From NCBI RefSeq assembly GCF_019059575.1, contig NW_024881502.1:620001-684000 (forward strand): a stretch of 64,000 nucleotides of DNA, given 5' to 3'. Below the pieces are notes generated by a model that was not told the DNA's origin, searched no databases, and was given only the letters and a program-made list of their open reading frames with translations. Shown one piece after another: positions 25,023-35,952 of this stretch. Origin of the DNA: Amphibalanus amphitrite. Taxonomy: Eukaryota > Arthropoda > Thecostraca > Balanomorpha > Balanidae. Each line of letters opens with the position of its first letter. Position 1 is the first letter of the stretch. The translations under genes and the position numbers were made by a program.

Positions 25023-25942
25023 CCCTCGCCCGCACATGGGGGGGGGGGGGTGGTTGCCACCCCCCCCCCCCCAGGCAGTCTTTCTGCTCTGCACTCAACA
25101 TTTTTAGAGCTAGACGGCTGATTTTTCGCATAGCTGCTCGTCTATCCTTTCTTGATGTCCACTGAAAATTTCAAGTTTCTGTGATTTTTGGTTTCGGAGA
25201 TATGACCTTGTTTTTCAGGTCATGTCATGACCCAAATGGCCAATTCTCAACATCTTCCGTTTGCCATGGGCCTTGTGAGCTTTTGACACCCTGATTTCGG
25301 CCTTTTTTGCCAGTCTTACCTCCCACCTATCATGGAACATGTTGTTCGACGATGTACAGGGGTCAAGGTCAGGGTCAAGGTCAACCTAGGTCATCTAAGA
25401 TAATTGCGTTTTAGGCAAGCTGAATTTACTTTTTGTGAAGTTTTTTGACTGCATTTTTGGTAAAAGCTTCTCAGATCATGATTTCATGTGATATGGACCC
25501 AAAAACAATCGGTGCACACATCAGTATACACACAGACACACACAGACATACAAACACATATAATTGACCTTGACCTAACTTGACCTGAAATGACCTCAGC
25601 AGCAAAATTCTGGTCGGATAGTGTGACAAAGAGGTTCTAGCTGGCTTGGCACCAGAAAACAGCATCGTCATCGGTATTTGATAAGCAGCGCACTTGATAT
25701 CCAACGGTGACCCAAAACAGCAACATTTTTTAGTTTGACCTGACCTGGAAGGTCAATGACTGACCTGAGAAGGTAAAACTGGGTATCATTGGATTCGTCT
25801 CTTCCCAAAGAATCTTTTTGGTCTTTACTGCTAAGCTCTATCTCCAACAGGAACGAAATGGCGCGGGGGGGGGGGTGGCAACCACCCCCCCCCCCCCCCC
25901 ATGTGCGTTCTAGGATGGGAAAATGGCATGTGCGGGCGAGGG
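25023..25942. mobile_element. TTAA-flanked element, TIR CCCTCGCCCGCACATG
   Basis: A 920-bp element between TTAA at 25,019-25,022 and 25,943-25,946, with a perfect 16-bp TIR CCCTCGCCCGCACATG. G-run/C-run hairpins lie inside both ends. The interior has repeated TCAAGGTCA (around 25,370-25,395) and TGACCTTGACC and TGACCTGAAATGACC stretches (around 25,565-25,760). It has no coding capacity. Confidence 0.88.
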
Positions 25943-26639
25943 TTAATAGAAACACATGGCTGATATCACTATTACTCACGCCGACTGCCGGCCAAAGAAT
26001 TATTTTCTCAATTAAGGGCCGTCCTCAATTTTCCAGCCAGCCAGCCCCCTGAGAGCTCTCGGACGGGTATTTTTATCTAAAATGGATGGCATGCGATTTG
26101 CATATCGGCTGAATTAACGAGGCTGCGCCGGGCTGCGGGCGTTAGCACGTCCTGGCCGGCTGTTGCTCGCCACTGGTTGTTTCCAATCCAGCGCTGCATT
26201 TAAAGTGGGCCGCCGCCTGAAAAGACCTGAAAGGCTCTTCTCAGCAGCTTCTCATACACAAAGGTCTGCTGCTGGTATCGGTATGCCCTGCCGCTGAAAG
26301 GCAAGTGCTATTATATGCGGGAGTTGGGACGGAGCAGCAATCCGAAAATTAAATGATTTTTAAGGAACAAAATGTAGGCACTTACGTAAGCATCCGTAAT
26401 GAGCAATGATCATGTCTCAAAAATTGTTTGTAGGAGCGCTATAGCTAGCATATACGCTCGTCGAACCAGGATCTCTATGAAACCCTGCACCTCTAACGAA
26501 TACTTTATCCATCATGTGATAGGTAACAGAGAGTACCTATACAAGAATAGGTAGGTAGGTATAGGGAAGCCCGGGGTCAATTGTAACATTTTGTTTTTGC
26601 ATTTTATCATCTGGTACTTACAAACATTGCAGTTATAAC

Positions 26640-26830
26640 GTTCCTTCTCTTATTTAAACGTTATTAAATAATAACGTTCAAACGTTAAAACGTTATTAAA
26701 TAATAACGTTCGTTAATAACGTTATTAAATAATAACGTTTAAACGTTATATAATAATAACGTTCCTTCTATTATCTAATAATAGAAGGAACGTTACTATT
26801 TAATAACGTTATTATTTAATAATTTCTTAT
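26640..26830. repeat. AT-rich palindrome cluster, AACGTTATTAAATAATAACG
   Basis: AACGTT and ATTATTTAATAAT blocks alternate to give many overlapping perfect palindromes, for example AACGTTATTAAATAATAACG and TATTATCTAATAATA. Strong cruciform potential; not coding. Confidence 0.85.
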
Positions 26831-26860
26831 TTTCAGAAACTATGATGTTTTGTCGTTTAA

Positions 26861-28023
26861 CCCGCGCCCCGTAGGGGGGGGGGGCGGCGAAACGTAGGGG
26901 GCTGTCCTTTTCGGTCGATATCTCCTAAACGGCTGGAGATATCGCCACCAATCTTTCAGGACCCCTCCGGGCATCAATTTTGCACATTGTGACGAAAAAT
27001 TTTTCCAGAGGCTATGATAGGTTGGCTACAAATGACGTCGGAATGACGTCATGTTCTGTCATTCTCATTTTCCACCTTCGCGAGAAGACCTGTCAGGCCT
27101 ACAGCTTTGAAGATACAGAAAAATGATCAATCATAAAAGGTGTAGAATTGACAGGGTTACAAAACTGCTATCTCGGATTTTTGAAATTTTTGAGTTTTGA
27201 CCCCCAAAAATAAAAAAGCATTTTTTTGGATATATTAGCCAAAAAATCCAAAAAAAATTGAGTTTCGAAAAAACCGGAATATATGTGATAGTACCTACCG
27301 TCTTCTATCTACATACCAAATTTCAGATTGATACCTCGTTTTTTGGCCAAGTTATAGCGAGAAAAAAAACTGTTCAAAAATGATGACGTCAAATTTTCAA
27401 ACTCAATTTTTGTCAATTCTAGACCTCGTAAAGCAAAACAAAGACCACCATTAGACTCCCCGTGATGAGCTGCATCGAATCGATACCCATTTTAGGCAAA
27501 AATATGAACTTTAAAATTTGACCAAATTTGACCTGACCTTGACCTGACCTTCACCAAAACGTGACCTAAGCTGGTCCCAAAGGCTGCCTGACCCACATAA
27601 TTGCATTTGTCATGTAAAATGGACCATAAAACATGTATCACACGACACTTTCATATTGTGACCCCCGGTGACCTGACCTCGCTGTGACCTGACCTGGTAT
27701 CAGTGACCTCAGATAGAAAAGTAGTGTTTGACGAGCAATATACCATCGATGGTTTTCAATAAATTACCAATTTACTCGAATTCACAACACATTTCTTGAA
27801 ATGCCTGTGAACGGTGAAAATCTGACCTTTGACCTGACCTGTGACGTCATCGGTTTGACCTAGGTCAATGAAATTTGGTCACAAGGTAGTTCCCGGGTGG
27901 GGCTATCGAACGCCGTTTGAATTTTGAAAATCGGCCGGTAAATTTCCGAGATCTTAGGGGGGGCCGAAACGCCCCCCCCCCTACGGGTGGTAGGGTCCGC
28001 CGATAGCCCATACGGGGCGCGGG
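26861..28023. mobile_element. TTAA-flanked element, TIR CCCGCGCCCCGTA
   Basis: A 1,163-bp element with TTAA at 26,857-26,860 and 28,024-28,027 and a perfect 13-bp TIR CCCGCGCCCCGTA. The ends carry G-run/C-run hairpins. Left module: GATATCTCCTAAACGGCTGG then CAATCTTTCAGGACCCC; right module (reversed): GATCTCGGAAATTTACCGGC then CGATTTTCAAAATTCAAACG. The interior has TGACGTC sites and many TGACCT hexamers (27,520-27,860). It is related to the truncated element at 21,469. No coding capacity. Confidence 0.87.
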
Positions 28024-28306
28024 TTAAATGCAGTTAAAACATTTCCGAAATAACATCTTTTTAGGTCAAAATTGTGGTCCGAAAAAGTCAGTTCAGCTGT
28101 TACAATTCACCCCAGATACGGGGTCAAAAGTAACACCACCCGGGGAGAATTGTACCATGTTTACTAGCACTTAGCACTTAGCAGGTTGCAGTAACACAAC
28201 TTTTTTAGTCCAAAATTTTGGTACCTATAACAAACGTGTTGAACACTTGTTCATCTTTCTAGACATGGTAGGAATAGGTACGGTTCTTCTAAGGAAAAAA
28301 GGGCTT

Positions 28307-28520
28307 AAAACCTCGCACTTATAGGTGGGGGTTGGATGGATCACTTCTCTTCGTTTTTTTTTTTCGCAAATAAATCGCGTAAAAAGCTGCCGATTGCGAC
28401 AAAACTTACAGTTCTTTTAATTCTAGCATTGCTTCACCTACCTTGAAAATTTGATGACCTTGCTTGACCTAATGGCCTGTAACCTATAACTTGTTACATT
28501 TGACCTCTGCAAGAATGTTA
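28307..28520. mobile_element. Decayed fragment of a TTAA-type element
   Basis: AAAACCTCGCACTTATAGGT, then CGCAAATAAATCGCGTAAAA and GCTGCCGATTGCGACAAAAC, line up with the left 200 bp of the element at 11,838 (CCCTCGCATGTGTAGG, ATAACTCGCGTAAAAAGCGG, GATCGCGACGAAACTTTCAG). The G-run is largely lost and the right part is absent. Confidence 0.65.
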
Positions 28521-28816
28521 CAATTTTATTCCCGTCGCGCCGTGACATATTTTAGACGAAACTGGCGCAAAAAGATGCTGCATGGAAAGCATCTAATGCT
28601 GTCAATTTAGGTATGGACAGAAAGCCTGCCAAAGCTTACACGAGGTCGTCTTTTTAAATGCGGGAATAAGCTAATCAAATATAACGGTATTAAAATCTAC
28701 AAAATGCTCTCAAAAACACAATACAGTGCACAGCCATCGACATACCTACCCGGCATGCAAACAGATGCATAACTATCAACTATACATACATATCCCTCTC
28801 TCTATGCATAGGTATA

Positions 28817-29793
28817 GGGTAAGGTGCCTAATTAGCGACCCCCTTAATTTGAACCGTCATTGCTCACGCTCTGTGGGTGCCACTGTATTACTGGCTTGAT
28901 TTTCGGAGAGATAGTTCATTTTTCTATTGAAATATAGTCATTTTCTGCCCCAATATTCACTAACTTATTTGTAGTGAGCATTTTGGCAGACCATTGCAAA
29001 AAACGCTAATAGGGAACTCTTCCCGATTAGGGACCGGGGAGGGTCGCTAATAAGTCTATGGGTTTCCCCATATTAAAAATGGCAAAAAATGCGACGCCTG
29101 AAAAGATGAAATATGATCTCAAAAAGGTAACCTATGCGCAAAGCACTCAATCACTCGAACATGCACGTTTATCCAACACATTTACGTAAGTAAAAACTGA
29201 TCACGTGATGCACTGAAGGCGAAAAGAAGGCGGAAACCCAAATTTTGCGGGTTATCTCGTATGATATTTGAGGTCCGCGCTGAATTCGGCACCCCTGCAG
29301 TCGGTGACGACATTTGGCATCCCCTGCCACACATTGCAAGCTTCAGCAACACCTCATTTTCATTTCTCCCTTTTCCCCTTTCTTTCCCTTCTTGAGCTAT
29401 TTGCGACCATGTCAGGCGCAAATAGGAAATATGAGTTGCGACACATTTTTAACCGCCATGCTGTGCACAGTTGAGCGATTCACTATGGGAAAACGGCAAT
29501 CAATTGAAAAAGGAATGTCGATTCAGAATAAAAAAGGTGCATCATCCTAATGTGCATCGCTTTTCATCAGAGAGGGCCCAAACACACACTTTTTGGATAA
29601 GAAACTAGTCATTTTTATTTAAACTCACCTGAAACGTCCCACCAGAAACATCGACGACCGGAAAATAATTTAATTTGATAACCAAAGTATGGCTGACCTT
29701 TTGACGATGTTTTTACCCCGTTTTCTCCTGCCAGTTTTTCTGTAGGGAGGTAGGTCGCAAATCGGAAAGGGTCGCTAATTAGGCACCTTACCC
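28817..29793. mobile_element. TA-flanked MITE, 25-bp TIR
   Basis: Perfect 25-bp terminal inverted repeats starting GGGTAAGGTGCCTAATTAGC, with TA at 28,815-28,816 and 29,794-29,795. The length of 977 bp and the lack of a transposase frame fit a non-autonomous Tc1/mariner-type element. Confidence 0.88.
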
Positions 29794-30757
29794 TACTTAC
29801 CATTGGATGCATGCATAGAGGACCAAACACTCGATCGGGCGTTTTCACTCTGGCTCCACGCCCTCGTCAGTCAGTTTTATCATTCGATTACGTCCGTAAA
29901 TTCAAAAACTGATAGTGCGGCAATCGATGCTACAAGTAGGTACAAGTAGGTACCAGGGTTGTATACCAATCAAGTCGATTGAATTGATTGATTTGTTTCA
30001 ACGCGTATTTTGAGTTGGTTGGATTGAGTCGATTGACTTTTCGAGATGACTGGTTGACTGACTCGTTTGACTTAAGCGACTGGTTGACTGATTTGATTCC
30101 CGAAAACTAGAGTGACTCGTATGATTGAGTCGATTGAATGGAAAGTTCAAATAAGTTTTAGTTGACGAAAAATAATGACACCATTTGATGACATCAAAGA
30201 TCACAGAACTACACTGAAAACTGTTTGTCATCACAACTGCAATATGGGGTAGATGGCCAAATAAAGAACAGGGCCTAAACATGAACAGCCAACTTTGACT
30301 TTCAACTGCAATAACTGCTCCAATCCTGGTGATAGAACCTGGCGATGCACCTACCTACCTTTCTGCGCTCAGCAGGAAACGTTTTATTAATCCAGATGAT
30401 AAAGTGCAAGGCCCCATATACTAATTACGTGTTATTAATTAATAATTCACATCTCCACATCTCCTCAGAAACAACCCACTGAACTCTATAAATATCTGAA
30501 ACCCCTACAAAAATAACTGAAACAAAAGCGCCGTTTTGGTCTCGCTAATTACGTTTACGTACCTAATTAATAGCTAATTTGCTGCATTGTTTAATTTGCA
30601 GCAGAACGTTTGTTGATCCTTTTCTCCCGAGAGCCTAAGCATGACATATTTAATATATTTCATTTTCCTTAAAATATTTTACCGAATTTTATTAAGTGGT
30701 TTTATTTGAAATGAAATAATAATTAAAACGAAATTGGTGTTGTACAACCGATTTATT

Positions 30758-31422
30758 ACGGAGCGAGCGAAGCGAGCGGAGTCTTACGTAGAATAACGGA
30801 AATTTCTGAGTATTAGCGGCCGGCCGGCCGGCCGGCCGTGGTCACGATTCTGCGACGCTTTATCTCAGCAACCACTTGACCGATTTACATGCGGTAATTT
30901 TTGTAGGGTAGCTTCATGCCTTCTACCAAGTATTGGACTATTCCTGATGCATGTGGGTGATGCCTAATGCACGTGCCACGTGCAAAACGAAGAGGTGTCC
31001 GTTTTGTAATTGTTGCAATATCTCGGTAACTACTTGGCCGATTGCGCTGAAAGTTGGCATGTAGGTAGGCAGTAGGCACCCACTAGGCACTGCATATCCA
31101 TGTGCCAGAGTTGGGGTGCTTCTGCACGTGCGCACGTGCAGGGGTCGTTTCCAGATCTCGAGAACGGCTCAACCGATTGCGCTCAAATTTGGTACACAGT
31201 TAGGGACCGGTTAGTAGGGTGCCGTGCACAAGTCAGTTGGGACCCATTTTGCACGTGCGCACGTGCAGGGTGCCGCTTCCAGATCTCGAGAACGGCTGGG
31301 CCGATTGTGCCCAAATTTGGCACGTCGCTAGAGACCGGTTAGTAGTGTGCCGTGCACAAGTCAGTTGGAGGTACCCCCTCGCAATTTCGCACGTGCAAGG
31401 CCCACCCTCTCGCTCGCTCCGT
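30758..31422. mobile_element. Repeat element with ACGGAGCGAGCGA ends and E-box palindromes
   Basis: Inverted ends ACGGAGCGAGCGA bound about 665 bp. Inside, a unit reading ATCTCGAGAACGGCT...CGATTGCGCTCAAATTTGG occurs four times (near 30,863, 31,018, 31,154 and 31,276). Between the later units lie copies of TGCACGTGCGCACGTGCA, a double E-box palindrome. (GGCC)n is at about 30,819-30,838. The superfamily is unknown and no clear duplication was found. Confidence 0.6.
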
Positions 31423-31775
31423 TAGTCGCCCCAAAAGGCGTTATACTGGTTTTATGATGATCTACCATACTACATGATAATCAATGACGTCATCTTACCA
31501 AAAAATCAAAAGACGTAGAATAAGGATTTATAAAAGCTTAGCATACTTATTGGCAAAACGTTTTCTTTGCTTCGCAGTCGCACCGTGCCGTTTTCGCGTT
31601 TTAATTTTCCTTGTTCCTACTTCCTTTGTCCCTAACTTATCCTGTGGTTCCAGAGTCCTCTCCATTTCCTTTTAAATATATTTTTAATCCTCATCCCTAT
31701 CCCCCAGTCCTAACAGTTTCAAATTGTATTGCAATAAAATGTTTTGAATTCTTCTCATCGGTACCTAACATTGAC

Positions 31776-31922
31776 ATGCCACGTCCAGAGTCGTGGACTG
31801 CTAAATACTTCAAATCTCTTCCTTCCCAATCTGACAACATCCCACGTCTCAAATGCACATTGTGTGGAAAGATTTTTCATGCTGCCCGTCAGTCTCTGTC
31901 TAACCGAAACCGTGACATGCAG
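31776..31922 (+). pseudogene. BED-type zinc-finger exon of hAT transposase
   Basis: ATG at 31,776 opens 49 codons ending exactly at a consensus donor (CAG|GTAAGA). The product has WTAKYFKSLP, then KCTLCGKIFHAA, then SLSNRNRDMQ. This matches the BED finger at the start of hAT transposases: aromatic residues, C-x2-C, then normally two histidines. Here the expected His positions read N/R, so zinc binding is probably lost. No downstream catalytic exon was found inside the element, so the copy is likely dead. A domesticated fragment is possible but nothing supports it. Confidence 0.55.
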
Positions 31923-32330
31923 GTAAGATATTTATTTCTATTTCCCTATGGTTAATATGTTATTGATGCATATTATCCATTAAAATAGACATGGTGTAGG
32001 GTAAATGGCCAAATTACTAACACTGCCAAAATCCGAGCAGCCAACTTTCAACTGCAATATCTGATATTAGTGTAAATGGAGTTGGAATATGGCCAAAATT
32101 AAATTGACAACTTTTAGGTGAAAGGTGGTGATTTGGGTTAAGGGGCGAGTCAACTACTGGGTTATTTTGCACCCATTAAATGAAACTTCTGCTCCAATTC
32201 TACCCATTGAACCTCAATATCATGATCCACCTGTCCATCACTAGGTATCCTTCCTTTTCACATAGGTAGAAACTTTGAATGGCATGACAATTTATAATTT
32301 TAAATGACAATATTTTTATGTTTCTTCTGT

Positions 32331-32363
32331 AGGTAGGTAGGTAGGTAGGTAGGTAGGTAGGTA
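32331..32363. repeat. (GTAG)n microsatellite
   Basis: About eight GTAG units inside the hAT element, near its right end. Confidence 0.93.
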
Positions 32364-32589
32364 CACCAGAGTGCTATGGACACTTTTCCAAGTTGGTGGG
32401 GCAAAAAACCTAATGTATGTCTTGGTTTGAGTCGTTTGATTGAGTTGATTGATTCCTTTCATTGCCGCATTTGAGTCGATTGAATCAATTCCCGAAAACT
32501 GCTCTGACTTGATTGATTTGATTGGTTTCCCAAATTTGTCGTGATTGAATTGATTGCTATTGATTGAGTCGTATACAACCCTTAGGTAC

Positions 32590-34030
32590 TCTGTAGCTCG
32601 TGCCGCGCAGGTAGCTGAGTCCATGGTGGCAGACTATTTCGCGGGCATGTCCTCACTGCAGCTGAGGCTGCAGCGTCGTGCACAACCAGCACAACGGTGG
32701 GCCTGTCCGGAGGTCCCTTGTCCACTTCCACCGATTGGCAGGTATAGATATCATACGGTGCGCCCTCATCGGCATTGCGCATAATCCTAGCAGCGCAGAG
32801 GGTAGGAAGGAAGCTCGATAAACGGAACGGCCAAATGACCGTCACAAATCAGCTCACTTATTTCCATCGAGTTCAAAGCGAGCCGCTTCCGATGCCTCCA
32901 CTTTCAAAGCTGTACGTTCTGCGCCGGCCTATCTGCAGTTTGTGCGATAGGTATGTACGCCGGTGAACCACGCGGGTGCACTGTGGTGTGTCGGGAGAGC
33001 GCGGCGCGGCGGCGGCATCATTTCTCGGCGGCACCGGATCACACTGGCCCCGCACCAGAGTAAATGGGCGCCGTTTGCCCAGTGGTACCCAACCATAAAA
33101 AGCTGGCCGCCGCAGTAAACAACAGCGCGCTGCAGCCGCCGAAAACAGCGCCACTACCTGCTGTGAGTTGTGGTCGGCCGCGGGACGGGCCGGCGGCAAA
33201 CAGCTCTGCAGCGCCGTGTCCCGGGCAGCGCGGTATCGCACACCACACCAGTGCAGCACCGGCGCGGCGATCACGGCGGCGCCCCCATCGGCATGGCGCA
33301 GCCGGCCACCGCGCGGCACGGCAGCTGACCTGACCCAGCCCAGGGAGACCCCGCGGCCGTCCAAAGTGCCGGGGGGCGTCAGAGATTCAGCACTCGACAG
33401 AGTGGCGGCGAGATCGCACGCTGGCAACCAACTGTAAGGATCGCGTGCGATGACAAAGGAACGCAATTATCAGCTCACTGAAAAAGAAAACACATGGATT
33501 AGGGGAACGCAGGAAATGCACCGTTGAAATAGGAATATCTGATGGGCTAAAAGGCGGGCCAACTTTCAACAAAGAAAAACGCTATGCCTATGGCCGCTAT
33601 GCCCCGATCCGGGATCCGGGATCCGCATATCGCACATATTCTACGCCAAACAAAGAATGATATAGGTATACCTATGTACTTATTGTCCATATTGTGCGCC
33701 AAACATAGATAAGTAGGTAGTGGTACCTTCAATATTGGGCGGCGGGCGCAAAACATAATAACCAGCTACATACAGCACAATATAGTTATACATCGCTATT
33801 ATTGGCATCGTGCTCCTGCAGCTCGGGGCAGGAACGTGAATCTGTTAGTCTCGTTAGTAATGGGTAGGTTCTGCTCTGAGGAGAATTCAGCGCAGGCAGG
33901 GCTGTGCCGGCGGCGCACTGTGCGCCCCATCTGCTGCCGTGCCGCCGCGCAACGGAGCCACCTCGCGATGCATACTGCGCCCTCCTGTTCTCTGAGGGTG
34001 CTGGCAAAGGGACGATGACGCAGCCTATCA
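32590..34030. other. No gene recognised; GC-rich island 32,980-33,440
   Basis: The GC-rich island is open in several frames on both strands but has no recognisable domain or paired splice sites. Confidence 0.35.
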
Positions 34031-34038
34031 TGGTCAAT

Positions 34039-34197
34039 CACCTACACACTGCCGGCTCATGGTCAGCCAGTCACCTATACACTGACAGCTCATGGTCAGT
34101 CACCTACACACTGACGGCTCATGGTCAGACAGTCACCTACACACTGACGGCTCATGGTCCGGTCAGACAGTTACCTACACACTGACGGCTCATGGTA
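34039..34197. repeat. Tandem repeat, CACCTACACACTGACGGCTC, about 5 copies
   Basis: Units of about 28-40 bp share CACCTACACACTGACGGCTC followed by ATGGTCAG; length varies through small insertions such as CCGGTCAGACAG. Confidence 0.85.
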
Positions 34198-34261
34198 CGG
34201 TCAGTCAGGGTCACGGCAGCACAGTGAATGATGCTGTTCGAACTGGTCAGGATCGGACAGG

Positions 34262-34565
34262 ACAGCGCAGCGACGGCTGACGGTTTGACCAGACAGGGCA
34301 GCGCAGCGACGGCTGACGATCTGACCAGACAGTGCAGCGCAGCGACGGCTGACTGACCAGACAGTGCAGCGCAGCGACGGCTGACTGACCAGACAGTGCA
34401 GCGCAGCGACGGCTGACTGACCAGACAGTGCAGCGCAGCGACGGCTGACTGACCAGACAGTGCAGCGCAGCGACGGCTGACTGACCAGACAGTGCAGCGC
34501 AGCGACGGCCGACGATCTGACCAGACAGGACAGCGCAGCGACGGCTGACTGACCAGACAGGGCAG
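34262..34565. repeat. 32-bp minisatellite, about 9 copies
   Basis: The unit starts GACTGACCAGACAGTGCAGC and repeats at 32 bp; some copies carry GACGATCT instead of GACT. There are no variable spacers between units. Confidence 0.92.
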
Positions 34566-35051
34566 CGTTAGCACAGTAATGGCTGTGGAGGTGTGTCCAC
34601 TGGGCGGATAGGCCACAGGTACAGCGGCTTCGGCAGGTCCTTCGGTTACCGTGCCGGTACAATGCACACCGCTTTCATCCCACGGCGACACCGCCGTACC
34701 CCGTAGTCTCTCAGTACATACATCCTACTGCACAGATAACAGTTATCTACTATTCTATAACAATTCAACTGGAACAACTGTTCTATACTATAAGAGTTCG
34801 TTCTTCAGTTATCTGTGCCTGTTGCGATACCCGGCAGCCCGCCTGTTCCGCGGCGGCTGTTGATCCAAACGGCCGCCGCGGCGCCGTCAGCCCACTGGGA
34901 AAAACAACACGGACCGTCGAACGGTGTATTTATCAAAAGGTGAGCCAAAATGGCCCCAGTGGAGACTGCCCTCGGCACGGCGCGCGGCCAGCTCAGCGAC
35001 GGTGCGGCGCCGGCACACGCCGACTGAGTGACGGCGCGGAGCACAGCACGG

Positions 35052-35262
35052 GCAGAGCACACCCCCGCAGTGCGCGGCACGGGATGGAGCACACACCCGC
35101 AGAGCGGCACGGGATGGAGCACACCCCGCAGTGCGCCGCACGGGATGGAGCACACACCCGCAGAGCGGCACGGGGCGGAGCACACGCCCGCAGTGCGGAA
35201 CGGGATGGAGCACACACCCGCAGAGCGGCACGGGATGGAGCACACACCCGCAGTGCGCGGCA
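35052..35262. repeat. About 30-bp minisatellite, 7 copies
   Basis: Unit GGCACGGGATGGAGCACACA followed by CCCGCAGAGC or CCCGCAGTGC. The two versions alternate, giving a dimeric period of about 60 bp. Confidence 0.88.
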
Positions 35263-35952
35263 CCTAACGCCTGACGCAGAGAGGCGAGACGGTGTCCACG
35301 GAGGCGGCACCACGAGCTGCAGTGATACCGGTCGGAGCCCAGCCGCCGGCGCCTCCCAGGCCGCCCTGCGCGACGGCGGCAGCGCGTCAGGGGACCACCG
35401 GCCACGGTCAGTGGCCGGCCCCGCGCCGCGGTCATAGACAGACGGCCGAGACCGGCTCGGTGGCGGGGCTGGCTGTCACTCGGCTCATCGGAGTCCGGCG
35501 CCGGTATCGGTCGGCTCCAACAGAGCGCCATTGTCGGGGCGCCGATAATAAATCGCACTATCACCGTCACACAATGACGCTTTGTTCCGTTTGTGTTCCT
35601 GGAGATGCCACCGGTCGATGAGACTGCATTGTATTCGGAGATCGCATCACTTCGAGTCCCTCCTCCCACTCGGTGCACGTAATAACACACACGCCAGTCA
35701 CCTGTAAAAATGCAGTGACGATGGCTGGACCGTCCCACGGCAATGGTCGGTGCCTGCTGTACCGGGCGCTACTGGTTACAGCCGGGCCGGCCCCTTGGTG
35801 GCAGCCCGCTCGGACCGGCGGACCGCAGCGGCCGCGGCACCGGGCGTCTGCCCGCGTCCCAGGCCGCGCACCGGGCTCGCCTGGCGGTCACAGCGGCGCC
35901 CCGTGTGGTAGAGCCTGTCACTGGGTGTCTGGGGTCAGCCTCCGGGGGCCGC
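35263..35952. other. GC-rich sequence downstream of MBD2/3, no gene seen
   Basis: This lies 3' of the MBD2/3 stop. The region immediately below 35,953 is presumably 3' UTR; no clear polyadenylation signal close to the stop was identified. Confidence 0.35.

Larger units (their letters stand above)
26573..28117. mobile_element. Possible outer element around the 26.9-kb TTAA element
   Basis: CCGGGGTCAATTGTAACA at about 26,571-26,588 faces an inverted TGTTACAATTCACCCC at about 28,098-28,113, with further direct copies to about 28,160. Exact ends and duplication are unclear. If real, it is a TA-type element interrupted by the TTAA element. Between the left end and that insertion lies an AT-rich palindrome cluster. 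Confidence 0.4.
29954..32582. mobile_element. hAT element with BED-finger exon
   Basis: The ends are inverted copies of CAGGGTTGTATAC (right end one base different), with TAGGTAC duplicated at 29,947-29,953 and 32,583-32,589 (7 of the expected 8 bp match). Both subterminal zones are dense in variants of TTGATTGAGTCGATTGA and CCCGAAAACT, likely transposase-binding repeats. The interior carries a BED-type zinc-finger exon (31,776-31,922) and a separate repeat element (30,758-31,422). BED finger, duplication length and end sequence agree on hAT. Confidence 0.8.

Noticed and set aside
32873-33466. 197-residue minus-strand frame in a GC-rich island
   Set aside because: Stop-poor composition gives open frames on both strands; no domain, splice pair or start context.
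34152-34691. CRISPR-like array of 32-bp repeats
   Set aside because: Units are directly adjacent with no unique spacers, and the DNA is eukaryotic; it is a minisatellite.
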